DNA of 64,000 nucleotides from Candidatus Gastranaerophilales bacterium (GTDB lineage: Bacteria > Cyanobacteriota > Vampirovibrionia > Gastranaerophilales > Gastranaerophilaceae). The DNA is taken from contig CALVEM010000002.1 of the NCBI GenBank assembly GCA_944326605.1, forward strand, positions 124,001 to 188,000, given 5' to 3'. This document shows, piece after piece, positions 33,633 to 42,357 of the stretch (position 1 is its first letter; every line of letters starts with the position of its first letter). A program made the position numbers and the translations under genes. Below the pieces are notes generated by a model. It was not told the origin of the DNA. It saw only the letters and a program-made list of their open reading frames with translations, and did not search any database.

Positions 33633-33728
33633 ATCAATTTTCCTTTACTTGTTGAGTGATTATTGGCGTAAGCACTCTACAAGTTGCATGATAATATATA
33701 AAGGAAAAATTGCAAGCTAATTGTAACT

Positions 33729-34214
33729 TTACGTTAACTGGGTTGATAAATAAGCCTTAAATGCTGATGTATTTGCAAAATTGAATTGATCACGTGCAAC
33801 GGAAAGGTTTATATCCGAATTAAAAAGAGTTTTGCTAGATAAATTGTATTTTTTCAATGCATCGCTATAACGTGATGTACCTTCGCCATACATTGATGTT
33901 GCATATTTCAAATCCTTTAAAGCAGAAGTCTGAGCCGACTTCATTGCTTCGTATTGTGCAAGAGCAGCGTAATATTTTTCTTCGGCTTCTGCTTTATTTT
34001 GTTCTTTTTCAACATAATATCCATTGACTGAATCTTTTATATTTTGCTGTGTATCTTCTGCGTTTTGTAAAGTCATAGCACGAGCCAAAGTAAATGCCGA
34101 CTCTAATTTTAATGCCTTGTCAAAATAATCCTGATAAGACATAAAGTTTCTAAGAGGACTTTTATTAAATTCCTGCTCGGTTAATATTCTCTGTGTCTGA
34201 TTTACTTTACTCAT
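33729..34214 (-). CDS. Hypothetical helical protein
   Basis: A 161-residue protein, almost all helical with coiled-coil-like stretches (EDTQQNIKDSVNGYYVEKEQNKAEAEEKYYAALAQYEAMKSAQTSALKDLKYATS). It has no signal peptide and no known family. It lies between rpsO and a repeat-rich region. Confidence 0.65.
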   Translation of the reverse strand: MSKVNQTQRILTEQEFNKSPLRNFMSYQDYFDKALKLESAFTLARAMTLQNAEDTQQNIKDSVNGYYVEKEQNKAEAEEKYYAALAQYEAMKSAQTSALKDLKYATSMYGEGTSRYSDALKKYNLSSKTLFNSDINLSVARDQFNFANTSAFKAYLSTQLT

Positions 34215-34685
34215 AGCAATTCTCTAATTTTTATACTCTTAAATATATAAAGTATATATACCCAAAATTATTGCCTTTTTTGTTAAGATTTGTAAAAGCA
34301 TAATGTATATTATCGGGAACAAAAAACAAACTATCGTACTTTATTTGCCTCCGGCGGGTGCTTCGCGCACGGCGGTCGCTTTTGCGGAAAAGCGACGCAA
34401 ACCGGCGACACACATTCACTCGCTAATAATTTGCAAGGCTCAGCATACAGGCGTGTAAACTCGCTATATAATCCGTCATTCTGAACTTGTTTCAGAATCT
34501 CTTTACCGCTCAAACAATACACGCCTTTGAAGTTTGCTTCGCCTGCAATTATTGCTCGTTCCGTTATCGTCGCTTTATTTATTTTACGTGCGCTTCGCGC
34601 ACCGTAATGACTTATCGTCTTAACGTCTTATCGTCGTAGTAACTTTCAATAATATTTAATATCTTATTTGTGTTAAAATAAATTT
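34215..34685. other. Gene-free, repeat-rich region before purB
   Basis: No credible gene lies here. It holds GCGGGTGCTTCGCGCACGGC- and GCGCTTCGCGCACC-type GC-rich hairpins, the composite hairpin at 34450-34524, and a block of CTTATCGTCTTAACGTCTTATCGTCG near 34610-34638. The last block is shared with 44685-44722 and with the prepilin leader at 36648-36680. A TG-T-TAAAAT box (34674-34679) lies 6 nt before the purB ATG. Confidence 0.7.
34450..34524. repeat. Composite hairpin element, copy A
   Basis: GGCGTGTA (34450) and TACACGCC (34517-34524) form the outer stem. The core contains AACTCGCTATATAA, CATTCTGAACTTGTTTCAGAATC and CTTTACCGCTCAA. The core is shared with copy B near 44512-44575, where the outer stem bases differ but still pair (CGGATG with CATCCG). 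Confidence 0.8.
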
Positions 34686-35978
34686 ATGATTGAAAGATAT
34701 TCACGAGATGAAATGGCAAAAATCTGGGATTTAGAATCTAAATTCCGCTATTATCTTAATGTCGAAATAGCTGTGGCAGAAGCTTACGCTGAACTCGGCA
34801 CTTTCCCGAAAGATGATATTGAAGAATTAAAAAAGAAAGCAAAATTCGACCTGAAAAGAATTGATGAAATTGAAGCCGAAGTCAAACACGATGTAATCGC
34901 GTTTTTGACCTGTGTTAATGAAAGTCTTGGCGACTTAGCAAAATATATGCATGTCGGAATGACAAGTTCTGACGTTATTGATACAGCTTTTGCTCTGCAA
35001 ATTCAGGACAGCGGGAAAATTATAATAAAAGATCTTGATGACACAATTCAATCAATGAAAAATTTGGCAAACAAACACAGGAATACTATTTGTATCGGAC
35101 GTTCACACGGTGTGCATGCCGAAGTTATGACATTCGGAGTAAAAGTTTGCAGCTGGATTGATATTCTTGAACGCCAGAGAGCAAATTTTATTCACGCACT
35201 TGATGAAATTAAAGTCGGACAAATATCAGGACCTGTCGGAACATACAGCAATATTCCGCCGGAAGTTGAAGAAATTACGTGCAAAAATTTAGGTTTAAGA
35301 CCTGCAAGAATTTCAACACAAATTATCGCAAGAGATTACCATGCATACTTTATGCAGTCTCTGGCTCTTATAGCAAGCGTAATAGAACAGTTTGCAACAG
35401 AAATCAGGCACCTGCAAAGGACAGAAGTTCTGGAAGTTGAAGAGGGCTTCGGCAAAAATCAAAAAGGTTCTTCTGCGATGCCTCATAAGAAAAATCCCGT
35501 ATTATCCGAAAACTTATGCGGGCTTGCGCGCGTTGTCAGAGCTAATTCAATTGTTGCGCTGGAAAATATCCCGCTCTGGCACGAAAGAGATATTTCACAC
35601 AGTTCCGCTGAGCGCATAATTTTTCCTGACAGCCTGACTTTAGTCGATTTTATGCTTAGCAGATTTAACGGAATTGTACAAAATCTCGTTGTCCATGAAA
35701 AAAATATGCTTAAAAATACAGATAAATTTGGCGGCATAGTTTTCTCTCAAAAAGTGCTTTTGAAACTTATAGAAAAAGGTTTGACAAGAGAAACTGCATA
35801 CCGTCTTGTTCAAAGAAACGCCATTGATGCCTTTGAAAATGACGGTGATTTCAGGGTTAACCTCCTCAATGACGAAGATATAACAAAACTTCTCACTCCT
35901 TTGGAGATTGATGAAATCTTCAGCAAAGAAGAATTTTTGAAGAATATTAATACAATATATTCAAGAATACTTAATTAA
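34686..35978 (+). CDS. purB: Adenylosuccinate lyase
   Basis: A 430-residue fumarase/aspartase superfamily enzyme. It splits adenylosuccinate (and SAICAR) to release fumarate in purine synthesis. GSSAMPHKKNP is the family signature loop with catalytic Ser; TSSDVIDTAFALQ and GRSHGVHAE carry other active-site residues. Its stop overlaps the convergent prepilin gene by 4 bases. It appears to be leaderless. Confidence 0.96.
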   Translation: MIERYSRDEMAKIWDLESKFRYYLNVEIAVAEAYAELGTFPKDDIEELKKKAKFDLKRIDEIEAEVKHDVIAFLTCVNESLGDLAKYMHVGMTSSDVIDTAFALQIQDSGKIIIKDLDDTIQSMKNLANKHRNTICIGRSHGVHAEVMTFGVKVCSWIDILERQRANFIHALDEIKVGQISGPVGTYSNIPPEVEEITCKNLGLRPARISTQIIARDYHAYFMQSLALIASVIEQFATEIRHLQRTEVLEVEEGFGKNQKGSSAMPHKKNPVLSENLCGLARVVRANSIVALENIPLWHERDISHSSAERIIFPDSLTLVDFMLSRFNGIVQNLVVHEKNMLKNTDKFGGIVFSQKVLLKLIEKGLTRETAYRLVQRNAIDAFENDGDFRVNLLNDEDITKLLTPLEIDEIFSKEEFLKNINTIYSRILN

Positions 35979-37023
35979 TCCTTGCAGCTTGTTGCTTTAT
36001 CCCAACCGAGTTTCTCAGGGCATCGCAAATAATCCATATTCTCGTTATATATAACCCATGCCGTGTAACCTTGATTACGCCCGAAAGTAACACCCGACTT
36101 ACCTTCCGGATCTCCAAAAGGAACAACTGTATTTTTTTCAAGTATAAAAGAAAAAAGATCTTTACCATCTTGATTAGGGCCTTTAAAACCGTTTATATCA
36201 ACAAATACTTTTCCCCGCGTTCCGAGACTTTCAATCGCAATTAATGTTCCGTCAGCAAGAATTAATTTATATGGACGTGTAGCGCTGTCAATTCCATACC
36301 ATGTAGTTCCGTCAAAATATTTATAGGTAACATTAGCCGGAAAACATCCTTTTTCAAAACCGCAATCTTTAGTAACTTTTAAATAAGGGATTAATTTTTC
36401 AGCAATGTTCTTTGCTCCTTCCTGTGACCATTTCTCACCTAATCCCCATTCTGTAATATTAATATTTTCAGAAGACGCAGACGTATAAGCCTGTGATAAT
36501 ATTGAGTAAGCTTTTTTTAAACGCGTAACAGTAACTTTTTCAGTGTTATTTTGCGTTAAAACAGGCATAGTCATAGCAGCAACCACACCTATAATACCGA
36601 GGGTGACTAAAACCTCTGCCAATGTAAAGGCACATTTCTTTAGACGATAGGACGTTAAGACGTTAGGACGATAAGTTCGTTTCAGGGTAGTGTGAAGAGA
36701 GAAGGGTGAAGCTTTTTTCCCACGCCCCTCAAGGGAGGGGAGGAACGTAGCCATTACATCCGACAAACAGGGACTGTATAAATTGTTCGGCTGGACTACG
36801 TGCGTAGCACCCTCCCTGATTAGGGAGGGTAAGGGTGGGTATTGATTGTTGTTACCCATCCTCTTATCCTTCCCTAACAAGGGAAGGAAGAGTTTATTGT
36901 TTTCGATACTTGCTTTGCATCTTCGCCTCTTTGCATCTTCGCATCTAATTGCGTCTTTGCCTCCGGAGAAGCCTAAAGTGCCCCCCCCCCGAAGCTCCGG
37001 AATAACTCATTTAATCTTTTCAT
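35975..37023 (-). CDS. Prepilin-like protein, frame broken at a G10 tract (phase-variable candidate, OFF here)
   Basis: ATG 37023 follows AGAGGAG. After 11 codons the strand enters G10 (C10 at 36981-36990 on the plus strand) and then meets TAG. One more G would put the ATG in the prepilin frame for a 349-residue product; I checked this frame and it is open. The leader of about 130 residues holds tandem GATGCGAAGATGCAAAG-type units, LPSLIREGATHV, LPSLEGRGK and RPNVLTSYRLKKC. Then comes AFTLAEVLVTLGIIGVV. The globular domain has DINGFKGPNQDGKDLFSFIL and ends AWVIYNENMDYLRC, like the prepilin at 24622. It has a good promoter with an inverted repeat over the -10. Confidence 0.85.
36902..36960. 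repeat. Tandem GCATCTTCGC-type short repeats
   Basis: Units such as TTGCATCTTCGCCTCTTTGCATCTTCGCATC run in tandem just downstream of the G10 tract. They are part of the prepilin leader if the frame is ON. Confidence 0.6.
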
Positions 37024-37057
37024 AGACAGTCTCCTCTTATTATCAATATTAAAATAT

Positions 37058-37092
37058 AAGTTTATAATAAACTTATTTTTATAAATTTTCAA
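37058..37092 (-). promoter_or_regulatory. Prepilin promoter with an inverted repeat over the -10
   Basis: On the minus strand TTGAAA (37087-37092), 17 bases and TATTAT (37064-37069) form a promoter for the gene starting at 37023. A perfect inverted repeat AAGTTTA-TTA-TAAACTT (37058-37074) covers the -10, a natural repressor site. Confidence 0.65.
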
Positions 37093-37137
37093 GTTTATAA
37101 AAATAATTATAAAAAACTCTTGCTATAATAAAATATA

Positions 37138-37146
37138 TGGTATAAT
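37138..37146 (+). promoter_or_regulatory. Extended -10 promoter of the hydrogenase operon
   Basis: TG-G-TATAAT with TATAAT at 37141-37146; a weak TTGCTA lies 15 bases upstream. The start of transcription would be near 37153, with GAGGAA before ATG 37175. Confidence 0.6.
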
Positions 37147-37174
37147 ATTATTATATAAATATTTGAGGAAGTTT

Positions 37175-37420
37175 ATGTCTAAAATTAAAATAACTGTTTG
37201 TATGGGAAGTTCTTGTTTTGCACGCGGTAATCAGCAGAATTTAGCGTTCATTGAAGCGTTTATGAAAGCGCATGATCTGGAAGCTGATATAGATCTTGCA
37301 GGCGCCCGCTGTGAAAATAAATGTGCGGCAGGACCTAATATTACAATTAACGGTGTTGAATATCACGGAGTTGATGAAAAAAAACTTGAAGAAATTTTGA
37401 CAAAACTTATTAAAGAATAA
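37175..37420 (+). CDS. Thioredoxin-like [2Fe-2S] ferredoxin (NuoE/HndA C-terminal type)
   Basis: An 81-residue protein. CMGSSCFARGN and GARCENKCAAGPN give the four cysteines that bind [2Fe-2S] in the thioredoxin-fold family. Such proteins pass electrons to or from hydrogenase and NADH modules. ATG 37175 is chosen because GAGGAA precedes it; a TTG four codons upstream is less likely. It is first in the hydrogenase operon. Confidence 0.88.
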   Translation: MSKIKITVCMGSSCFARGNQQNLAFIEAFMKAHDLEADIDLAGARCENKCAAGPNITINGVEYHGVDEKKLEEILTKLIKE

Positions 37421-37454
37421 ATTCTTTAATGCATCTTTATAATGGAGAAATATA

Positions 37455-39164
37455 ATGAATAAACAGTATCCGGTATACACCTTAGTCAATGAATGCCATG
37501 ATTGCTACAAGTGCATCAGAGAATGTCCCGTAAAAGCTATTAAAATTGAAGACGGACACGCGTCAGTTATTCCGGAAAAATGTATTGCCTGCGGCAATTG
37601 CGTTAAGGCCTGCCCTTCAAATGCAAAAAGGGTAAGAAACGACATTGATAAAGCAAAAAATTTAATTCTTGCGCAAAAAGATGTATATGTTTCGCTCGCA
37701 CCTTCATGGCGCGCTTCTTTTGAAAATTCGGCGGAAAAAATGATTGCCTTATTGAAACGGCTCGGATTTAAAGAAGTATCAGAAACAGCGCTCGGCGCCC
37801 AGGAAGTTTCCATTAAAACAGCTCAAATGCTTAACAGTACGGAGCACGGACTTTTTATATCAAGTGCATGCCCTGTTATTGTTGATTACATAAGACTTTA
37901 CATGCCTGAATTCACCAAATACATAACACCTATAGGTTCGCCTTTAATGACACATTCAAAACTTCTTAAAGAAACATACGGAGATGATATTTCTATTGTC
38001 TTTATAGGTCCTTGTATCGGGAAGAAAAATGAAGTTACATATTCAGGACTGTTTGATGTCGCACTTACGTTTGAAGAACTCAGAATGTGGATTAACGACG
38101 AAATAATTGATATCTCAACAATTGCAAAAGATAAAAGATATCAGTTTGTTCCGGAATCCGCCTATGAAGGAACTTTATATCCGATAGACGGAGGAATGAA
38201 TGAAACAATTAAGAAATCCGGAGTAAATGATAATGTTCAACTGTTAGAGGTCTGCGGACTGCATGCACTTCAACGGGCGTTAAAAAATCTTGATGTAGAA
38301 AAGCTGGATAAAACAATATTTATAGAAGCTCTTGCGTGTGAAGGCGGATGCGTCGGCGGTCCCTGCATATCGTCAGAAAAAGCCGGAATTGTTATGGTAT
38401 CTGATATTTTAACCAAGGAAAAGAAACGCGACAAAATCCCTGCAGATCCAAAAGTTGTTGTAAATTATGATATTCAGCCCAAGAAAGTTGTTCATTCGGA
38501 TTATCCGCTTGAAGATATTCTTGCAACACTTAAAAAAATCGGCAAACACACGGTTGATGATGAATTAAACTGCGGCGGATGCGGATATGCGACCTGCCGC
38601 GATCTTGCAAAAGCCTTATTAGACGGCGATGCAGAGCCATCAATGTGTGTATCTTATATGAGAAAAATTGCAATGAGAAAAGCTGCCGCAATGATACGCT
38701 GCATGCCGGCAGCAGTTGTAATGGTTGACAATAATATGAATATTATGGAAGCCAATGACAGCTTTATGAAAATGTTTACAGGCGATATGTATGACGTATT
38801 CAAAAGCCGTCCCGAAGGGTTAAAAGGAGCAGCAATTGACAGAATTGTAGATTTTGCAGACATTTTCAGAACAATTCTGAAAACGGGCAAAGATCTTCAT
38901 AAAGAACGTTACCATGTTAAAAACCGTCTTTATGATATTTCAGCTTTCACTATTGAGGAAAATGAAATTGTCGGCGCAGTAATAACCGATGTCACAACAG
39001 CGGAAACGAACAGGGAAAAAATTTCACAAAAAGCTCATGAAGTTATTTCAAAAAATATTTCTATTGTACAGGAAATTGCCTGCCTGCTAGGCGAACACAT
39101 GGTAGAAACGGAAACTCTGCTAAGCTCTATTGCAGAAGATTATGACGAAAGGAGTGAAGAGTGA
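37455..39164 (+). CDS. Sensory-type [FeFe]-hydrogenase with PAS domain (group C-like)
   Basis: A 569-residue protein. Two [4Fe-4S] sites come first (Cys14-17-20-24 and Cys43-46-49-53). Then comes an H-cluster domain with altered loops: ISSACPVIVDY for TSCCPxW, FIGPCIGKKNE, and ALACEGGCVGGPC. Then LNCGGCGYATCRDLAKALLDG, a further Fe-S-type motif, and a PAS domain near 425-520 (AAVVMVDNNMNIMEANDSFMKMF). This order matches the putative sensory group C hydrogenases. It lies next to a SpoIIE-type phosphatase, as expected for an H2-sensing pair. The ligand and output are inferred, not shown. Confidence 0.88.
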   Translation: MNKQYPVYTLVNECHDCYKCIRECPVKAIKIEDGHASVIPEKCIACGNCVKACPSNAKRVRNDIDKAKNLILAQKDVYVSLAPSWRASFENSAEKMIALLKRLGFKEVSETALGAQEVSIKTAQMLNSTEHGLFISSACPVIVDYIRLYMPEFTKYITPIGSPLMTHSKLLKETYGDDISIVFIGPCIGKKNEVTYSGLFDVALTFEELRMWINDEIIDISTIAKDKRYQFVPESAYEGTLYPIDGGMNETIKKSGVNDNVQLLEVCGLHALQRALKNLDVEKLDKTIFIEALACEGGCVGGPCISSEKAGIVMVSDILTKEKKRDKIPADPKVVVNYDIQPKKVVHSDYPLEDILATLKKIGKHTVDDELNCGGCGYATCRDLAKALLDGDAEPSMCVSYMRKIAMRKAAAMIRCMPAAVVMVDNNMNIMEANDSFMKMFTGDMYDVFKSRPEGLKGAAIDRIVDFADIFRTILKTGKDLHKERYHVKNRLYDISAFTIEENEIVGAVITDVTTAETNREKISQKAHEVISKNISIVQEIACLLGEHMVETETLLSSIAEDYDERSEE

Positions 39165-39222
39165 AGAGTGAAATGTGAAGAGAAAATTTGTTGTTCACTC
39201 TTCACGCTTCACCCTTCACTTT
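39148..39222. repeat. AGTGAAGAGTGAAGAG inverted element between hydrogenase and phosphatase
   Basis: AGTGAAGAGTGAAGAGTGAA faces CACTCTTCACGCTTCACCC and TTCACTT across a short loop. It separates AAAGGAG (about 39149) from ATG 39229. Similar TTCACCCTTCACTCTTC sequences lie in the prepilin leaders near 30788-30815 and 36690-36712. Confidence 0.8.
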
Positions 39223-39228
39223 TATAAA

Positions 39229-40392
39229 ATGTTCATAGACATTGATTGCAGCCAGATGAAAAAATATAACCAGAATGCTTACGGGGATTACTTTATCTCA
39301 AAAAGATATCCCGATGAAGCAAAGCTGATTGCTGTCCTCTCAGACGGTCTGGGCAGCGGAATTAAGGCAAATATTTTATCGTGTATGACTGCAACAATGC
39401 TTTTAAAATTCATAGAAGGCGACCAAATTCCCATAAGCAAAGCTGCGGAAATCATTATGAACTCGCTTCCTGTATGTCAGGTAAGGAAAATAAGTTATTC
39501 AACATTTTCGGCAATAGAAGTTGATGACGACGGCAAAGCTAAAATAGTCGAAGAAGGGAACCCGAAATTTATCTGGATGAGGGATAACGAAGTTCTGGAA
39601 CCGCAATTTAAATCAATTCCTTCCAAAACCTTTAAAAATCGTTGTCTGAAAGTTTATAAAATACAATTGAAACTCGGCGACAGACTTATTTTCTGTTCAG
39701 ACGGAGTAACCCAGTCAGGACTCGGCGGCGGTCGATTAAAACTGGGTTTAAGACGTGAAGGATTGATTGTTCTCTTAGAGGATAAGCTAAAAGAACATCC
39801 CGATATTTCAAGTACGGAACTTTCACAATACATAGTCAATCAGGCAAGAAATATTGAAACGGACAGACTGCCGAAAGACGATATTTCTGCGTGTGTTTTA
39901 TATTTCAGAGAACCGCGTCAGGCTCTTGTATTCACCGGACCGCCATACCATCAGGAAAAAGATAAAGAATATGCACAAATATTTGATAAATTTAAAGGTA
40001 AAAAGGCAATAGCAGGCGGTACAACAGCAAATTTGATTTCCAGAGAATTAAACAGACCTATAACAATGGACACTACAATAAGTATCGGTAAACTTCCTGC
40101 CTGTTCTTATATGGACGGGGTTGATCTTGTAACAGAGGGAATTTTAACTTTAACCAAAACATTAGAATATCTGGAAGCAAATACACCCGATATTGACAAC
40201 GCGGCAGGTAAGCTGGTAAAATTCTTATTAGACAGTGACTGCATTACATTCATGGTGGGTGCAAAACTAAATCAAGCACATTACGATCCTGCTCTTCCCA
40301 TTGAAATCGAAATCAGGAAAAATATAATCAAAAAAATGGCAAATGTGCTTCAGGATAAATATTTCAAAAAGGTTAATATACAATATATGTAA
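39229..40392 (+). CDS. SpoIIE-type serine phosphatase
   Basis: A 387-residue PP2C-fold protein: AVLSDGLGSGIKAN (metal-binding DG), IFCSDGVTQSG and KDDISACVLYF are the conserved metal sites. The C-terminal part (from about residue 240) is a separate domain with KKAIAGGTTANLISREL. ATG 39229 begins MFIDIDCSQMKKYNQNAYG, a normal family start. A GTG at 39175 would add 18 residues encoded by the repeat (VVHSSRFTLHF). In sensory hydrogenase loci such a phosphatase is the likely output partner. Sporulation is not implied. Confidence 0.87.
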   Translation: MFIDIDCSQMKKYNQNAYGDYFISKRYPDEAKLIAVLSDGLGSGIKANILSCMTATMLLKFIEGDQIPISKAAEIIMNSLPVCQVRKISYSTFSAIEVDDDGKAKIVEEGNPKFIWMRDNEVLEPQFKSIPSKTFKNRCLKVYKIQLKLGDRLIFCSDGVTQSGLGGGRLKLGLRREGLIVLLEDKLKEHPDISSTELSQYIVNQARNIETDRLPKDDISACVLYFREPRQALVFTGPPYHQEKDKEYAQIFDKFKGKKAIAGGTTANLISRELNRPITMDTTISIGKLPACSYMDGVDLVTEGILTLTKTLEYLEANTPDIDNAAGKLVKFLLDSDCITFMVGAKLNQAHYDPALPIEIEIRKNIIKKMANVLQDKYFKKVNIQYM

Positions 40393-40470
40393 AAAGATTG
40401 AAAAAATAAATTCATAATTATAAAATTGTAATAAAAAGCATAATGAAGGTTAATCAGGAAGGATAAAAAA

Positions 40471-40728
40471 ATGAGTGAAAAAGTAAGTGTTAAAGTATGT
40501 TTAGGAACAACATGTTTTGTGATGGGTTCATCAAATTTGCAGGAATTGATAGAAACAGTTCCCAAAAAATACGGTGACAGAGTAGAAGTTTCAGGTGTTC
40601 CATGCTTAGGTTTATGCTCAATTGACTGGGAATTTTCAAAAGCTCCTTACGTAAAAGTTGACGATGACGTAATCAAAGAAGCAACAGTTGAAAAAGTACT
40701 CAAAGCAATTGATGAAAAGTTAAAATAA
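40471..40728 (+). CDS. Thioredoxin-like [2Fe-2S] ferredoxin
   Basis: An 85-residue protein. CLGTTCFVMGSSN and GVPCLGLCSID give the four cluster cysteines. It is related to the protein at 37175 but clearly diverged, so each may serve one of the two hydrogenases. AAGGA precedes ATG. A hairpin follows, then the catalytic hydrogenase. Confidence 0.87.
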   Translation: MSEKVSVKVCLGTTCFVMGSSNLQELIETVPKKYGDRVEVSGVPCLGLCSIDWEFSKAPYVKVDDDVIKEATVEKVLKAIDEKLK

Positions 40729-40762
40729 GTTTTATACAATTGAAGAAGAAGAAAAATAAAAC

Positions 40763-40801
40763 AATAATAGCAGGTTGAATATATGTCAATCTGCTATTAT
40801 T
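40763..40801 (+). terminator. Hairpin between ferredoxin and hydrogenase
   Basis: AATAATAGCAG and CTGCTATTATT form an 11-bp stem with an inner TTGA/TCAA pair; T residues after it are few. It may be a leaky terminator that sets expression of the next gene. Confidence 0.6.
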
Positions 40802-40865
40802 TTGAAAAATTTTATGTTCATGCCATAATATATTTATATGGAATAGTAAAGAGGTAAAAAGATAT

Positions 40866-42344
40866 ATGGCAATGAACACCAGCACTCCAAAAGAAACATC
40901 ACATTTAAAAAGAGAGATATTAGTACGTCTTATAAAAGCATATTTGAGTGATAATTTTGAAGAGAACACAAGACTCATACCTTATGCAATGCGTCCGAAA
41001 AACAGCGATGTCCCTAATTACAGATGCTGTATTTTTAAAGAACGTGCAATTTTAAGAGACAGAGCAATTGCAGGGCTGGGATTTTCCATTGAAGACACTG
41101 ACGATAGTGTTTTATTGTCAGAACTGGCAAATAAAGCCGAAAAAAGAGAGGTTCCGGACGAACACCCGCTGACGGTTCTTACTACTGCGTGCAAGGGGTG
41201 CGTTCCTTCAAGAATTTACGTAACGGATTTGTGTCAGGGTTGTGTTGCAAGACCGTGTGTAAACACTTGTAAATTCGGAGCCATTTCAATTCAAAACGGC
41301 AAATCAGTTATTGATCCCGAAAAATGTAAAAACTGCGGAATGTGTGTACAGGTTTGTCCGTATCAGGCAATCCAGAAAATTATTGTTCCGTGCGAAAACG
41401 CATGTCCGGTTGGCGCAATTGCAAAAGACGAAAACGGTCATGCAAAAATAGATTTTGACAAATGTATTTCCTGCGGCAAATGTGCCTCAGCCTGTCCTTT
41501 TGGTGCCGTGCATGAAAAAAGCCAGATTATTGATGTTTTAAAGCATGTGAAAGCCGGCAAAAAAGTGATAGCAATGGTTGCGCCTGCAATGTTCGGACAG
41601 CTTCCGTGCAAGCCGCAGCAGCTTAAAGAGGCCATTATGGAACTCGGGTTTGCAGATGTTTACGAAGTTGCTCAGGGTGCTGATGTTACAACAAAAACAG
41701 AAGCTGCTGAATTTGAAGAAAGATTGATGAAGGGTGCAGAATTTATGACAACTTCCTGCTGTGCAGGCTACAATGAACTTGTTGATAAACATATTCCGGA
41801 TATGAAACCTTTCCGTTCCGACACAAAAACACCGATGTATTACACTGCGGAAATCGTAAAACGTGAAAATCCTGATGCAGTAACCGTATTTTTCAGCCCT
41901 TGTGTTGCTAAAAAACGTGAAGCATTGCAAAACCCGAATGTCGATTATGTTTTAAACTATGAAGAAATCGGTGCATGGATGATTGCGCTGGGCATTCAGG
42001 TTGCAGAATGTGAAGAAAGCGAATTTAAAACACAGGCGTCGGCAGAAGGCAGAAATTACTGTGTAACAGGCGGTGTTGCAAAAGCTGTTCAAACATTACT
42101 GCCGGAAGAAATTCCCGCACATCCTGTAATCATTGACGGTCTGACAAAGCAATCTGTCAGAGACTTGAAAAAATACGCTAAAAACGGAATGTGTGAACTC
42201 GGAAACCTTATTGAAGTTATGGCATGTACAGGCGGCTGCTTAGGCGGGAATTCAACCGTTAACGCCTTCAAACCGGCTTTAAAACAGGTTACAAATTACG
42301 TTAACGAGAGCAAGTCAATTAAAGAACAGGTAAAAGAAGGATAA
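40866..42344 (+). CDS. [FeFe]-hydrogenase, catalytic (group B-like)
   Basis: A 492-residue protein. After a unique N-terminal part come Cys-rich ferredoxin motifs (CKGCVPSRIY, CQGCVARPCVNTC, CKNCGMCVQVCP, CISCGKCASACP). Then come the H-cluster loops TSCCAGY, FFSPCVAKKREA and MACTGGCLGGN. The TSCC-A and SPC variants, rather than TSCCPxW and MPC, place it with group B monomeric enzymes. It probably disposes of fermentation electrons as H2 with ferredoxin as donor. AAGAGGT precedes ATG. Its stop is only 13 nt before the phase-variable prepilin, so the two are co-transcribed. Confidence 0.92.
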   Translation: MAMNTSTPKETSHLKREILVRLIKAYLSDNFEENTRLIPYAMRPKNSDVPNYRCCIFKERAILRDRAIAGLGFSIEDTDDSVLLSELANKAEKREVPDEHPLTVLTTACKGCVPSRIYVTDLCQGCVARPCVNTCKFGAISIQNGKSVIDPEKCKNCGMCVQVCPYQAIQKIIVPCENACPVGAIAKDENGHAKIDFDKCISCGKCASACPFGAVHEKSQIIDVLKHVKAGKKVIAMVAPAMFGQLPCKPQQLKEAIMELGFADVYEVAQGADVTTKTEAAEFEERLMKGAEFMTTSCCAGYNELVDKHIPDMKPFRSDTKTPMYYTAEIVKRENPDAVTVFFSPCVAKKREALQNPNVDYVLNYEEIGAWMIALGIQVAECEESEFKTQASAEGRNYCVTGGVAKAVQTLLPEEIPAHPVIIDGLTKQSVRDLKKYAKNGMCELGNLIEVMACTGGCLGGNSTVNAFKPALKQVTNYVNESKSIKEQVKEG

Positions 42345-42357
42345 AGGAGGTCTGAAA

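Noticed and set aside
34231-34522. Two small open frames on the minus strand before purB
   Set aside because: They run through palindromic repeats, have no ribosome-binding site and no protein-like composition.
39229-40392. Sporulation gene because of SpoIIE similarity
   Set aside because: SpoIIE-type phosphatase domains are widespread in signalling; no other sporulation gene is present, and the neighbours are hydrogenases.
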